Positions 34,595 to 43,749 of a stretch of 64,000 nt of DNA are shown here, piece after piece. The notes below the pieces were generated by a model. That model saw only the letters and a list, made by a program, of their open reading frames with translations, did no database searches and was not told the DNA's origin. This DNA is from RGIG5057 sp964371585 (GTDB lineage Bacteria > Bacillota > Clostridia > TANB77 > CAG-465). The stretch is taken from NCBI GenBank assembly GCA_964371585.1, contig CAYJMD010000007.1, forward strand, positions 1 to 64,000, given 5' to 3'. The position numbers and the translations under genes were made by a program. How positions within the stretch are numbered: the first letter of the stretch is position 1; every line of letters starts with the position of its first letter.

Positions 34595-35914
34595 ATGAAT
34601 GTAAGTGTAATAACTTTAGGATGTAGTAAAAATCAAGTTGATAGTGAAATGATACAAGCTGTATTTAAAAGAGCATCAGATAGAGTAACAACAGATTTAA
34701 ATATAGCAGATGTAATACTAATTAATACATGTGGTTTTGTTGAAGCAGCTAAAAAAGAAGCAATAGAAACTATTTTGGAAATGTCTGATTACAAAAAAAA
34801 TGGTGTATGTAAACACTTGATTATTACTGGATGCCTTGCCAAAAGGTATAAAAAGGAAATATTAGAAGATTTAAAAGAAGTAGATTTAATTATAGGTAAT
34901 GATGAATATGATGATTTAGAAAATATCCTAAATAAATACTTTAATACAACTATGTATAGTAAATTAGAATTTAAAGATAGAGTCCTTACTACTAAATTTC
35001 CAGCTGCATATGTTAAAATATCAGATGGATGTGATAATAAATGTAGTTACTGCGCAATTCCTTTAATAAGAGGAAATTTCAAAAGTAGAAAAATGGAAGA
35101 TATACTTGAAGAAGTAAAAATGCTTGCCAGTAATGGAATTTCAGAGTTTAATATAATATCTCAAGATACTACTAAATATGGACTTGATATATATAATGAA
35201 CTATCTCTTACAAAATTACTTAAGGAAATGTCTAAAATTGAAGGTGTAAAATGGATTAGAATATTATACATGTATGCTTTTGAAATAACAGATGAATTAC
35301 TAGAAGAAATACAAAGTAATGATAAAATATGTAAGTATTTTGATATTCCTGTTCAACATATAAACGACAGAATATTAAAATTAATGAATAGACATGATAC
35401 AAAAGATGTTATAATAAACAGAGTAAAAAAGATAAGATCAATGATTAAAGATGCTATTTTAAGAACTACAATTATTGTAGGTTTCCCTAGTGAAACCGAA
35501 GAGGAAGTAGATGAACTTATTGAAGTCTTAGAAGAGCTTAGATTTGATAAATTAGGAACATTTACATTTAGTAAAGAAGAAGATACTAAAGCCTATGATA
35601 TGGAAGAACAAATTCCAGAAGAAATAAAAACAAGTAGGTATCATAGAGTTATGACTGCTCAAAATAAAATTTCTAGTGAAAACAACAAAAAGCATATTGG
35701 CAAAGAATATGAAGCTTTAGTTGAAGGTGTAAGTGAAGATGAACAGTACTTCGTTTTAAGAACATATATGGACGCTCCAGATATAGATGGAAGAGTTCTT
35801 GTTAAATTAGATGAAGATACTGCAAATAGTATAATAATAGGTGAATTTGTAAAAGTAAAAATAATTGATACAGATGATTATGATTTTTTTGCAACAGTGA
35901 TTGGAGAGAAATAA
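34595..35914 (+). CDS. rimO: Ribosomal protein S12 methylthiotransferase RimO
   Basis: RimO adds a methylthio group to an aspartate of ribosomal protein S12. The 439-residue protein has three expected parts. The N-terminal UPF0004 domain supplies three cluster cysteines (C10 in LGCSKNQVDSE, C46 in INTCGF, C80 in TGCLAKR). The radical-SAM core has C-x-x-x-C-x-x-C as CDNKCSYCAIP near 148-155 and PVQHINDRILKLMNRHDT. The C-terminal TRAM domain carries DAPDIDGRV, which points to RimO and not MiaB. It follows trmL by 28 bases, and its stop is one base before the rho start codon. Confidence 0.95.
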   Translation: MNVSVITLGCSKNQVDSEMIQAVFKRASDRVTTDLNIADVILINTCGFVEAAKKEAIETILEMSDYKKNGVCKHLIITGCLAKRYKKEILEDLKEVDLIIGNDEYDDLENILNKYFNTTMYSKLEFKDRVLTTKFPAAYVKISDGCDNKCSYCAIPLIRGNFKSRKMEDILEEVKMLASNGISEFNIISQDTTKYGLDIYNELSLTKLLKEMSKIEGVKWIRILYMYAFEITDELLEEIQSNDKICKYFDIPVQHINDRILKLMNRHDTKDVIINRVKKIRSMIKDAILRTTIIVGFPSETEEEVDELIEVLEELRFDKLGTFTFSKEEDTKAYDMEEQIPEEIKTSRYHRVMTAQNKISSENNKKHIGKEYEALVEGVSEDEQYFVLRTYMDAPDIDGRVLVKLDEDTANSIIIGEFVKVKIIDTDDYDFFATVIGEK

Positions 35915-35915
35915 T

Positions 35916-37223
35916 ATGACGGTAGACGAATTAAAAGCTATGGCGTTACAAGAATTAAGAAAAATTGCATCAGATATAAAATTAGAAGGATATGGAAGAT
36001 TAAAGAAAGAATACCTTATTGAAGAAATTTTAAAAGCTTCTCAAACTTCAGCAATTAAAATAGAAGATAAAGTAAATATGAAAATAGAAAATCCAGAAAC
36101 AGATTATGTTACATCTGGAATACTTGAAATATTACATGATGGATACGGATTTTTAAGAAGTGAAAACTTCCTTCCTGGTAGTAAAGATGTATATGTATCT
36201 CAAGTACAAATAAAAAGATTTAGATTAAAAGCAGGAGATAAATTAAAAGGTATTGCAAGGTTTACTTCTGATCCACAAAATAAATATCCATCAATGATAT
36301 ATGTGGACAGTATAAACTCTGATAGTATAGAAGCTACTCTTAAAAGAAGAGATTTTGATAAACTTATACCTATCTATCCTACAGAAAAATTAGTCCTTGA
36401 AAAAAATCCTAAAGAGATATCTACAAGATTAATTGATATTTTAGCTCCTATAGGTAAAGGTCAAAGAGGACTTATTGTAGCTCCTCCTAAAGCTGGTAAA
36501 ACTACACTACTTAAACAAATAGCAAATAGTATAACAACAAATAATAAAGAAGTAAAATTAATTGTACTTCTAATAGATGAAAGACCAGAAGAAGTAACAG
36601 ATATAGAAAGAAGTATTGATGCTGAAGTTATCCATTCAACATTTGATGAATCTCCAGATAATCATATAAGAGTTAGTAAAATGGTACTTGAGCGTGCTAA
36701 AAGATTAGTAGAACATAATAAAGATGTTGTAATATTACTTGATAGTTTAACTCGTTTAACAAGAGCTAGTAATCTAGAGATCACTCCAAGTGGTAGAACA
36801 TTATCTGGTGGTTTAGATCCAGCAGCATTACATTTTCCTAAAAAGTTTTTTGGAGCTGCAAGAAATATAGAAAATGGTGGAAGTTTAACTATACTTGCAA
36901 CATCTCTTATCGAAACAGGAAGCAGAATGGATGAAATAATATTTGAAGAATTTAAAGGTACAGGTAATATGGAAGTTCATTTAGATAGAAAACTAAGTGA
37001 AAAAAGAATTTATCCTTCTATTGATATTTCTCGTTCTTCAACAAGAAGAGAAGAGTTATTATTAAACGAAAATGAAGTTAAAGTTTCAACACATATACGT
37101 AAACTAATAACTAATACTACCACTTCAAATAATTCTTCATCAGTAGCAGAAAAAACAATTAATATAATTGCTAAAACAAAAACTAATAATGAATTTATTA
37201 AAGTGTTTTTAGATAATACTTAA
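35916..37223 (+). CDS. rho: Transcription termination factor Rho
   Basis: Rho is a hexameric RNA helicase that ends transcription. Of about 435 residues, the N-terminal Rho_N helix (TVDELKAMALQELRKIASDIKLEGYGRLKKEYLI) is followed by the cold-shock-like RNA domain (GILEILHDGYGFLRSENFLPGSKDVYVSQVQIKRFRLKAGD). The ATPase domain has P-loop PPKAGKTTL (about 189-197), LLIDERPEEVTDI and LLDSLTRLTRASN. There is no long asparagine-rich insert. The ATG at 35916 is 8 bases after GGAGA. A TTG at 35901 would overlap rimO and lacks an RBS. Confidence 0.97.
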   Translation: MTVDELKAMALQELRKIASDIKLEGYGRLKKEYLIEEILKASQTSAIKIEDKVNMKIENPETDYVTSGILEILHDGYGFLRSENFLPGSKDVYVSQVQIKRFRLKAGDKLKGIARFTSDPQNKYPSMIYVDSINSDSIEATLKRRDFDKLIPIYPTEKLVLEKNPKEISTRLIDILAPIGKGQRGLIVAPPKAGKTTLLKQIANSITTNNKEVKLIVLLIDERPEEVTDIERSIDAEVIHSTFDESPDNHIRVSKMVLERAKRLVEHNKDVVILLDSLTRLTRASNLEITPSGRTLSGGLDPAALHFPKKFFGAARNIENGGSLTILATSLIETGSRMDEIIFEEFKGTGNMEVHLDRKLSEKRIYPSIDISRSSTRREELLLNENEVKVSTHIRKLITNTTTSNNSSSVAEKTINIIAKTKTNNEFIKVFLDNT

Positions 37224-37274
37224 TTATATGTTATAATGTAATATATAAATTTAGTTATGAATAATAATGAATAA

Positions 37275-37317
37275 AATAATATAACTTGCATTTTTAAAAT
37301 TTGCAAGTTATATTATT
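37275..37317. repeat. Long inverted repeat after rho, possible terminator
   Basis: A 16-bp perfect stem (AATAATATAACTTGCA / TGCAAGTTATATTATT) encloses a T/A-rich loop. It is not followed by a T-run, so intrinsic termination is uncertain. It lies 50 bases after the rho stop. Confidence 0.7.
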
Positions 37318-37368
37318 GTGAAAATTAGATAAAAAAATAAAGAAATTTGTAAATATATAAAAATTTTT

Positions 37369-37396
37369 TTGACAAGAAAGTATAATATGATATAAT
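37369..37396 (+). promoter_or_regulatory. Sigma-A promoter
   Basis: TTGACA (37369-37374), a 16-base spacer and TATAAT (37391-37396) lie 36 bases before the kinase gene. Confidence 0.85.
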
Positions 37397-37432
37397 ATAT
37401 GTGTAAATATGTTTAAACGGAGGAAATGATAT

Positions 37433-39091
37433 ATGATAGACAGAAAACTAAAAATTGTGATTAATAATCACAAAAACGTAAAGGTGGATTACAATTCAAA
37501 ACTAATAGATATTTTAAATTCAAATGATGAAGATTTATCAGATGTTTTAGCTGTTAGAATTAATAATGAGGTTAAATCTTTAAATACTCAGTTATTTAAA
37601 AATTCTTCAGTTGAGTACATCCATTTTGATGATGAAGATGGATATAGAATATATTCAAGAACATTAAAATTTATACTATATATGGCACTCACTAAGCTAT
37701 ATGGTAAACTAGATGTTAATTTTATCTCAACTATAAATAAAGATCAATTCTTTGTAATAAATGATTTAGAACTTACTGAAGAGATTATAGATAAAATAAA
37801 ATCTAAAATGGTTGAAATAGTTAACCAAAATTTAGAAATAGTTAAAAGAAATGTTTCTACAGAAGAAGCAGAAGTGCTATATACAGAAAGTAAAGATGAG
37901 GCTAAACTAGATAACTTAAATAATAAAATAAAGTCATATATGACTATGTATTTCTGTGATGGATTATACAACTATTTATATGGTATGCTTGCTCCAAGTA
38001 CAGGACTTATTAAAAGCTTTGATTTAATAAGATATAAAGACGGTGCTCTACTAGTAATACCAGATTCAATAGAAGAAGGAATGAACTTTAAAAAGCAGAT
38101 TAAAGATACAAGATTATACAATACATTTATAGACTTCAACGAATTTAATAAAATATTTGGAGTTGAAAATGTAGGTAATTTAAATAATGCTGTTTTAACA
38201 GGTAAAATAAATGGTATAATACAAAGCTCTGAATCTATACATCAAAGAAGAATAGTTGAAATAGTTCAAGATATAGAAAAAAGAGGAACTACTAAAATGA
38301 TTTTAATTGCTGGGCCTTCATCGTCTGGTAAAACAACATTTGCACAAAAATTAGGAGTAGGACTTACTTTAATAGGATATAATCCTATTACAATTTCTAT
38401 GGATAACTATTTTAAAGAAAGAAAAGATACTCCACTTGGAGAAGATGGTAAATATGACTTTGAAAGAGTTGATGCAATAGATATTGACTTATTCAATAAA
38501 CATATGAATGCTCTTATAAATGGTGAAGAAGTAGAACTTCCTGAATTTGATTTCATAGAAGGTAAAAAAGAATATAAAGGTAACTATTTAAAACTTAAAG
38601 AAAATGATATATTAGTATTAGAAGGAATTCATGCTTTAAATCCTATACTTACTCAGTTTACTACTGATGATACTAAATATAAAATATATATAGCTCCAAT
38701 AGCAACATTAAATATTGATGATTATACTAAAGTATCATCTACAGATATTCGTATGTTAAGAAGAATGGTTAGAGATTTTGTTACTAGAGGGCATAGTGTA
38801 GAAAAAACATTTGAACTTTGGGGTAATGTTAAAAAAGGTGAATCTAAATACATATTCCCATATGTAGATACTGTAGACACTATATTTAATTCAAGTTTAG
38901 TATATGAAGCAGGTATAATTAAAACTTTTGCTCAACCTTTATTATTACAAGTGGATACAACAAGTAAATACTATTCAGAAGCTAGAAGATTATATGAATT
39001 TTTAAATAATTTTCTACCAATTGAAACTTCAGCAGTTCCTATTGATTCTATTGTACGCGAATTTATTGGGAATGGCTGTTTCTACAGATAA
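37433..39091 (+). CDS. Nucleoside kinase (TGS/SAD-like N-terminus plus uridine-kinase domain)
   Basis: This 552-residue protein combines a threonyl-tRNA-synthetase-like N-terminus (TGS and second-additional-domain regions, about residues 1-280) with a uridine kinase/phosphoribulokinase domain. The Walker A motif is GPSSSGKTTFAQKL near 292-305. SMDNYFKERKDTPLGEDGKYDFERVDAID and VLEGIHALNP follow, as in Udk. The architecture is well known in clostridia and Bacteroides and is annotated as nucleoside kinase. The physiological substrate is probably uridine or cytidine, but unproven. GGAGG is nine bases before the ATG. It is read with plsC, about 75 bases on. Confidence 0.9.
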   Translation: MIDRKLKIVINNHKNVKVDYNSKLIDILNSNDEDLSDVLAVRINNEVKSLNTQLFKNSSVEYIHFDDEDGYRIYSRTLKFILYMALTKLYGKLDVNFISTINKDQFFVINDLELTEEIIDKIKSKMVEIVNQNLEIVKRNVSTEEAEVLYTESKDEAKLDNLNNKIKSYMTMYFCDGLYNYLYGMLAPSTGLIKSFDLIRYKDGALLVIPDSIEEGMNFKKQIKDTRLYNTFIDFNEFNKIFGVENVGNLNNAVLTGKINGIIQSSESIHQRRIVEIVQDIEKRGTTKMILIAGPSSSGKTTFAQKLGVGLTLIGYNPITISMDNYFKERKDTPLGEDGKYDFERVDAIDIDLFNKHMNALINGEEVELPEFDFIEGKKEYKGNYLKLKENDILVLEGIHALNPILTQFTTDDTKYKIYIAPIATLNIDDYTKVSSTDIRMLRRMVRDFVTRGHSVEKTFELWGNVKKGESKYIFPYVDTVDTIFNSSLVYEAGIIKTFAQPLLLQVDTTSKYYSEARRLYEFLNNFLPIETSAVPIDSIVREFIGNGCFYR

Positions 39092-39165
39092 ACAGAACTA
39101 AAGATAAAAATATGTAAATAAACAAAAGGTAATATTAGAAAATAAAAGAAAAGGATAATAAAACT

Positions 39166-39783
39166 ATGTTTATAATAAGAAAAATACTGCATGTAATATT
39201 TTGCAGACTACTATATAATGTTAAATATGTAAATAAAAATTTAGAGAAAAATATTGATAAATGTGTAATAGTGGCAAATCATTCATCTTTTGCAGATCCG
39301 ATATTTTTATATACTGATGTTAAAGATATATCAGTAATGGCAAAATCTGAACTTTTTAAAAATAAATTTATAGGTAAACTTTTTAGTATGCTTAAAATTT
39401 TCCCTATAAATAGGGGGAAAGCAGATGCTAAAAGTATACTTCATGCAGTAAATCTTTTAAAAGATAAAGAAAAATGTAAAGTACTTATTTTTCCTGAAGG
39501 AACACGAGTTAAAGAAGGTAAAAGAGTAAAAGGTAAAGTGGGGGCAGTATATGTAGCTTTAAAAGCTAAAGTCCCTATACTACCAGTTAAAATAGTTAAA
39601 AAATATGGACACAGAAGTATACTTACTCCTGTAACTGTTATATATGACGACCCAATATTTTTAGATGAAACAAAAATTAAAGATAAAGAGTATCTAGAAG
39701 AAATAACCAATGTTATTTTAGATAGTATATATAATTTAGAAGAGACATCTAAAGAAGAAATAAATGAGAATAATTCTAAATAA
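39166..39783 (+). CDS. plsC: 1-acyl-sn-glycerol-3-phosphate acyltransferase
   Basis: PlsC adds the second fatty acid in phosphatidic acid synthesis at the membrane. The 205-residue protein has the two hallmark boxes: NHSSFADP (the H-x4-D catalytic motif, residues about 39-46) and FPEGTRVKEGK (phosphate binding, about 108-118). PINRGKAD and VPILPVKIV lie in the expected places. A short N-terminal hydrophobic stretch (IIRKILHVIFCRLLY) likely touches the membrane. The C-terminal tail is charged. The substrate could be acyl-ACP or acyl-CoA. Confidence 0.94.
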   Translation: MFIIRKILHVIFCRLLYNVKYVNKNLEKNIDKCVIVANHSSFADPIFLYTDVKDISVMAKSELFKNKFIGKLFSMLKIFPINRGKADAKSILHAVNLLKDKEKCKVLIFPEGTRVKEGKRVKGKVGAVYVALKAKVPILPVKIVKKYGHRSILTPVTVIYDDPIFLDETKIKDKEYLEEITNVILDSIYNLEETSKEEINENNSK

Positions 39784-39870
39784 TTGTTACTTAATTATAA
39801 GTTAAAATATATAAATATACCATATTTAAATAAAACTTTATTGCTATCTTGAGCAATTAGTCAAAAGATA

Positions 39871-39899
39871 TTGACAAATGTCTTAAAATGGTGTAAAAT
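39871..39899 (+). promoter_or_regulatory. Sigma-A promoter for typA
   Basis: TTGACA (39871-39876), a 17-base spacer and TAAAAT (39894-39899). The start of transcription would fall near 39906. Confidence 0.85.
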
Positions 39900-39916
39900 G
39901 TATACATAATAAATAG

Positions 39917-39952
39917 TAATCTAGCTTAGAAGAGTTAGATTACATATTTTTT
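39917..39952 (+). terminator. Hairpin with T-run in the typA leader
   Basis: An 11-bp stem with two G-T pairs (TAATCTAGCTT / GAGTTAGATTA) and an AGAA loop is followed by TTTTTT. It sits between the typA promoter and its RBS, so it could act as an attenuator. It might also be the terminator of the preceding plsC transcript. Confidence 0.6.
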
Positions 39953-39968
39953 GTTTAAGGAGAGAAAA

Positions 39969-41783
39969 ATGAAAAAATTAAGAAATGTAGCAATAATTGC
40001 TCACGTTGACCACGGAAAAACAACTTTAGTTGATAGCTTGTTAAAACAAAGTGGAATATTTAGAAGTAATGAACAAGTAGATGAAAGAGCAATGGACTCT
40101 AATGATATTGAAAAAGAAAGAGGTATAACTATATTATCTAAAAATACAGCTATAATGTATAATGATATTAAAATAAATATAGTTGATACACCAGGACATG
40201 CAGACTTTGGTGGAGAAGTAGAACGTGTACTTAAAATGGTTGAAGGTGTACTTTTAGTAGTAGATGCATTTGATGGACCAATGCCTCAAACAAGATTCGT
40301 ACTTCAAAAAGCATTAGCACTTGATTTAACACCAATAGTAGTTATAAATAAAATTGATAGACCTGGAGCTAGACCTCAAGAAGTTATCGATGAAGTTTTA
40401 GAATTATTCATGGACTTAAATGCAAGTGATGAACAACTTGATTTTAAAGTTGTATTTGCATCAGGTAAAAATGGTTTTGCTAAAATAAATGTTGAAGATG
40501 AAGATAAAGATATGATGCCACTTTTCGAAACAATTGTAGAAACAATTAAAGAACCAAAAGGTGCTGAAGAAGAACCATTACAATTACTTGTTTCAAATAT
40601 TGATTTTGATGTATTTACAGGTAAAATAGGTATAGGTAAAATCGAAAGAGGTATAATCAAAAATGAATCTCAAGTAGCTATATGTAAAAAAGATGGAACT
40701 GTTAAAAATATTAAAATAGGTAAATTATATACATACATGGGACTTAAAAGAGTTGAAACTGCTGAAGCTAAATGTGGTGATATAGTTGCTGTAACAGGAC
40801 TTGAAGAAATAAACATAGGAGAAACTATTGCAGATGTTAATGCTCCAGAAGCACTTCCATTTGTTGATATTGATGAACCTACAGTATCTATGACTTTTAG
40901 TGTAAACAATGGACCATTTGTTGGTAAAGAAGGTAAATTCATAACTTCTAGACAAATAAGAGATAGATTATACAAAGAATTAGAAACAAATGTATCTTTA
41001 AGAGTAGAAGATACAGAAGCAGCTGATAGCTTTAAAGTATCAGGTAGAGGTGAATTACATTTATCTATACTAATCGAAAACATGAGAAGAGAAGGATTTG
41101 AAATTTTAGTATCTAGACCTTCTGTTATATACAAAGAAATTGACGGAGTATTATGTGAGCCTGTTGAACTTGTTACAATAGATGTTCCAGAAGAATTTGT
41201 AGGATCTGTAATGGAAAAAATGGGAAGAAGAAAAGCTGAAATGACTAATATGTCAGCTTCAACTTCACAAGTAGGATTTAGCAGACTTGAATTTAAAATA
41301 CCAGCAAGAGGACTTATTGGTTACAGAAGTGAATTCATGACTGATACTAAAGGTAATGGTATAATGAATCACATATTTGATGGTTACGAGCCAAATAAAG
41401 GTGAAGTTGTAACTAGAGTACGTGGAACAGTAATTGCTTTTGAAACAGGTAAATCTACAACTTATGGACTATATAATGCGCAAGAAAGATCAACATTATT
41501 TATCGGTTCTGGTACAGAAGTATACACAGGTATGATAGTTGGTGAAAACTCTAGAACAGACGATTTAACAGTTAATGTATGTAAAGAAAAACAATTAACT
41601 AATACTCGTGCTTCTGGTAGTGATGATGCACTTAAATTAGTACCTCATAAAGTACTATCTTTAGAGCAAGCTATAGAATTTATAGAAGATGATGAACTAG
41701 TTGAAGTAACTCCAGAAAGTATCAGACTTAGAAAGAAAATACTAGATGCTGGTGCTAGAAATAGAGCTTCTAAAAATAAATAA
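39969..41783 (+). CDS. typA: Ribosome-associated GTPase TypA/BipA
   Basis: TypA is an EF-G-like GTPase that helps ribosome assembly, especially in the cold or under stress. Of about 604 residues, the GTP-binding domain has G1 AHVDHGKTTL (near 10-19), RGITI in switch 1, DTPGHADFGGEVERV, NKIDRPGARP and the A-S-G-K-N-G loop. EF-G-like domains II, III and V follow, then the TypA-specific C-terminal domain (EKQLTNTRASGSDDALKLVP). AAGGAG lies before the ATG at 39969. A TTG 18 bases upstream sits before that site. The leader has an attenuator-like hairpin. Confidence 0.97.
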   Translation: MKKLRNVAIIAHVDHGKTTLVDSLLKQSGIFRSNEQVDERAMDSNDIEKERGITILSKNTAIMYNDIKINIVDTPGHADFGGEVERVLKMVEGVLLVVDAFDGPMPQTRFVLQKALALDLTPIVVINKIDRPGARPQEVIDEVLELFMDLNASDEQLDFKVVFASGKNGFAKINVEDEDKDMMPLFETIVETIKEPKGAEEEPLQLLVSNIDFDVFTGKIGIGKIERGIIKNESQVAICKKDGTVKNIKIGKLYTYMGLKRVETAEAKCGDIVAVTGLEEINIGETIADVNAPEALPFVDIDEPTVSMTFSVNNGPFVGKEGKFITSRQIRDRLYKELETNVSLRVEDTEAADSFKVSGRGELHLSILIENMRREGFEILVSRPSVIYKEIDGVLCEPVELVTIDVPEEFVGSVMEKMGRRKAEMTNMSASTSQVGFSRLEFKIPARGLIGYRSEFMTDTKGNGIMNHIFDGYEPNKGEVVTRVRGTVIAFETGKSTTYGLYNAQERSTLFIGSGTEVYTGMIVGENSRTDDLTVNVCKEKQLTNTRASGSDDALKLVPHKVLSLEQAIEFIEDDELVEVTPESIRLRKKILDAGARNRASKNK

Positions 41784-41852
41784 TATACTAGATTTGATTT
41801 AATTATTTAATTTAAATTAGTTTAGTTTAATCAATATTGAATATAATAAAGC

Positions 41853-41892
41853 AAAACAACTTAAGTATTTTAATGCTTAGGTTGTTTTTTAT
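41853..41892 (+). terminator. Terminator after typA
   Basis: A stem of about 13 bp with one G-T pair (AAAACAACTTAAG / CTTAGGTTGTTTT) is followed by TTTT. Confidence 0.85.
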
Positions 41893-42013
41893 TTGTTCTT
41901 CTTGCTAATAATAAAATAGTAATTATTATTAGCATTATTATTACTTTAAATTTGTCATTATTGTAATATAAGTGACAACTTATATGAAGACAACATACTT
42001 TTTATACTATTAA

Positions 42014-42042
42014 TTGACATTGATAGCGTAGTTTAGTATAAT
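42014..42042 (+). promoter_or_regulatory. Sigma-A promoter
   Basis: TTGACA (42014-42019), a 17-base spacer and TATAAT (42037-42042): a consensus match. Confidence 0.87.
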
Positions 42043-42096
42043 AGAAGGATGTAATAAATAAAACTAACAAAATTAATATTTTAAAGGAGGAAGAGC

Positions 42097-43476
42097 ATGA
42101 ATATTTTTGAGCTATTTAAACGGAAAAATTCTGATTTAGAAAAAGTAAAAGAAGTATTTATTGAAGGCGGGTTACTTAATTCTAGATATACTAGTAAATC
42201 TATTAGTAAAGTAATTTCACAAAAATTTGCACCTATGTTAAAACTTGCAGTGCTTAAAGACGGCAACATAGTTTGTTTTTCAGGAACTTATATGAATAAT
42301 GAACTAGGTATTGCAGGCAAAATTAATAATATGACATACAAACAATTAAGACGGTATAGATATACCGATTCTAAAGAGAAAGTATTAAATATTAATGAGG
42401 TATTAAAAGTTTGCAAGAAAGAGAATGTACCTATTTTAATTCATTTTACTTTTTGCAATACAAAAAAAGATATTGAAATTATATTAAACAGACTAGATAA
42501 AGAAGAAGGTAGAATATATTATTCAACTTCTAATGTATTTATTTATAATTTTTTAAAGAAGACTACATCAAAGAAGATTTACTTTGTAAGCGGTCTTTTT
42601 AAAAGTTTTAATCATCTTGAAGTTGTTTTTAGAAAAGACATTGAAAAAATTGTTGCACTAATTCCAACGATTGATGATGTAATTGTTGATGCAGAAGAAA
42701 CTGCTGAAATGGTTATACGCAAATTATTTTATGCTTTTAACAAACATAGAACGAGAGTAGATAAAGATCACTGGTTACTAAACAAGGTAATTGCTCATAG
42801 AGGAATATGTAGTGATAAAATTGATGAACATTCAGTTGAAACATTTGAAGAGTGTATTAAACATAATGTTGCAATCGAAATGGATATTACAATTCATGGA
42901 GGTGAAATAGTTTGTTATCATTGTGATAAACTTCCAAGCAAAATTGGGCAAGAACCATCAATTGCAAACAAAGTACCTATTAACAATTCACTTAAATTTG
43001 AGGATGCTCTTAAGTCTATAAATGGTGAAGTACCTATTGTTATAGATATTAAAACTTTTACTTTTTTTGATAGAAGTTTTGAAAAGAGAGTAGTTAAAAT
43101 TCTTGAAAATTATAAAGGTGAGTTTGTGATACAAGCGTATAGTCCTTTAACTGTTAAATGGTTTAGCAAGTATCATCCAAATATAATAAGAGGACAGATA
43201 GGTAATAGTTTTAATGCTTTTGGCAAAGGTAGAGATTTAGTTTCAAGTATAGTTAACTTATTCTTGTTTTATTCTGGTGAAGCAGACTATATTGTATATA
43301 ATTTAGACAAACATGTTCAAATACTTTCTAAGTACAATAGTATACTAGGAATACCTGTTCTTGGTTACACAGTTAGAACTTTAGAAGAGTTAGACAAGTT
43401 TAGGCCATTATTTGATTCATTCATTCTTGAAGGTGAAATAGTTACAAGTTTAGCAAAACAAAAACCATTTATTTAA
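42097..43476 (+). CDS. Glycerophosphodiester phosphodiesterase-like protein, duplicated domain
   Basis: The 459-residue protein is about twice the family length. The C-terminal half is a good GDPD domain: VIAHRGICSDKIDEHSVETFEECIKHNVAIEMDITIHGGEIVCYHCD, holding the H-R-G...E-N/H-S and E-x-D-x...H-D-type metal and catalytic residues (about residues 230-280). P-I-V-I-D-I-K and L-G-Y-T-V-R-T follow. The N-terminal half copies the layout (FIEGGLLNSRY...LKLAVLKDGNIVCF) but lacks the H-R and E-x-D residues, so it is probably inactive. It may hydrolyse glycerophosphodiesters from lipid turnover. AAAGGAGG lies before the ATG. Confidence 0.82.
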   Translation: MNIFELFKRKNSDLEKVKEVFIEGGLLNSRYTSKSISKVISQKFAPMLKLAVLKDGNIVCFSGTYMNNELGIAGKINNMTYKQLRRYRYTDSKEKVLNINEVLKVCKKENVPILIHFTFCNTKKDIEIILNRLDKEEGRIYYSTSNVFIYNFLKKTTSKKIYFVSGLFKSFNHLEVVFRKDIEKIVALIPTIDDVIVDAEETAEMVIRKLFYAFNKHRTRVDKDHWLLNKVIAHRGICSDKIDEHSVETFEECIKHNVAIEMDITIHGGEIVCYHCDKLPSKIGQEPSIANKVPINNSLKFEDALKSINGEVPIVIDIKTFTFFDRSFEKRVVKILENYKGEFVIQAYSPLTVKWFSKYHPNIIRGQIGNSFNAFGKGRDLVSSIVNLFLFYSGEADYIVYNLDKHVQILSKYNSILGIPVLGYTVRTLEELDKFRPLFDSFILEGEIVTSLAKQKPFI

Positions 43477-43478
43477 AA

Positions 43479-43509
43479 AACGAGCTTTATATTTAAAGCT
43501 TGTTTTTTT
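43479..43509 (+). terminator. Terminator after the GDPD gene
   Basis: An 11-bp stem with one G-T pair (AACGAGCTTTA / TAAAGCTTGTT) is followed by TTTTT. Confidence 0.85.
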
Positions 43510-43568
43510 GCAATTTTTATCAAAGTATTACTATTTTTTGTAATACTTTATTTTTTTCTTTAAGTAAC

Positions 43569-43597
43569 TTGCAAGCTATAGTTAAATGATGTATAAT
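43569..43597 (+). promoter_or_regulatory. Sigma-A promoter for rny, long leader
   Basis: TTGCAA (43569-43574), a 17-base spacer and TATAAT (43592-43597). The start codon is about 150 bases further on, so the leader is long. I see no clear riboswitch fold in it. Confidence 0.75.
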
Positions 43598-43749
43598 ATA
43601 TATATGTACATATATCAAGGTGTACAAACTGAAGAATTAATGATTAAACATACATTATAGATAGGAAATATTTACTTATCAAAATTAATAAAATTATAAA
43701 TGAATATATATAAATATATGTTAAGCATTGAAAAATATAAGGAGGAAAA

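Larger units (their letters stand above)
41784..42096. other. Intergenic region with terminator, inverted repeat and promoter
   Basis: This 313-base stretch has no gene I can support. It contains the typA terminator (41853-41892), a 10-bp inverted repeat near 41903-41932 (GCTAATAATA / TATTATTAGC), and the promoter of the next gene (42014-42042). The rest is plain AT-rich sequence. Confidence 0.7.

Noticed and set aside
40370..41134. Long open frames on the minus strand inside typA
   Set aside because: They are shadows of a highly conserved gene, have no RBS, and their translations are low-complexity S/T/I-rich.
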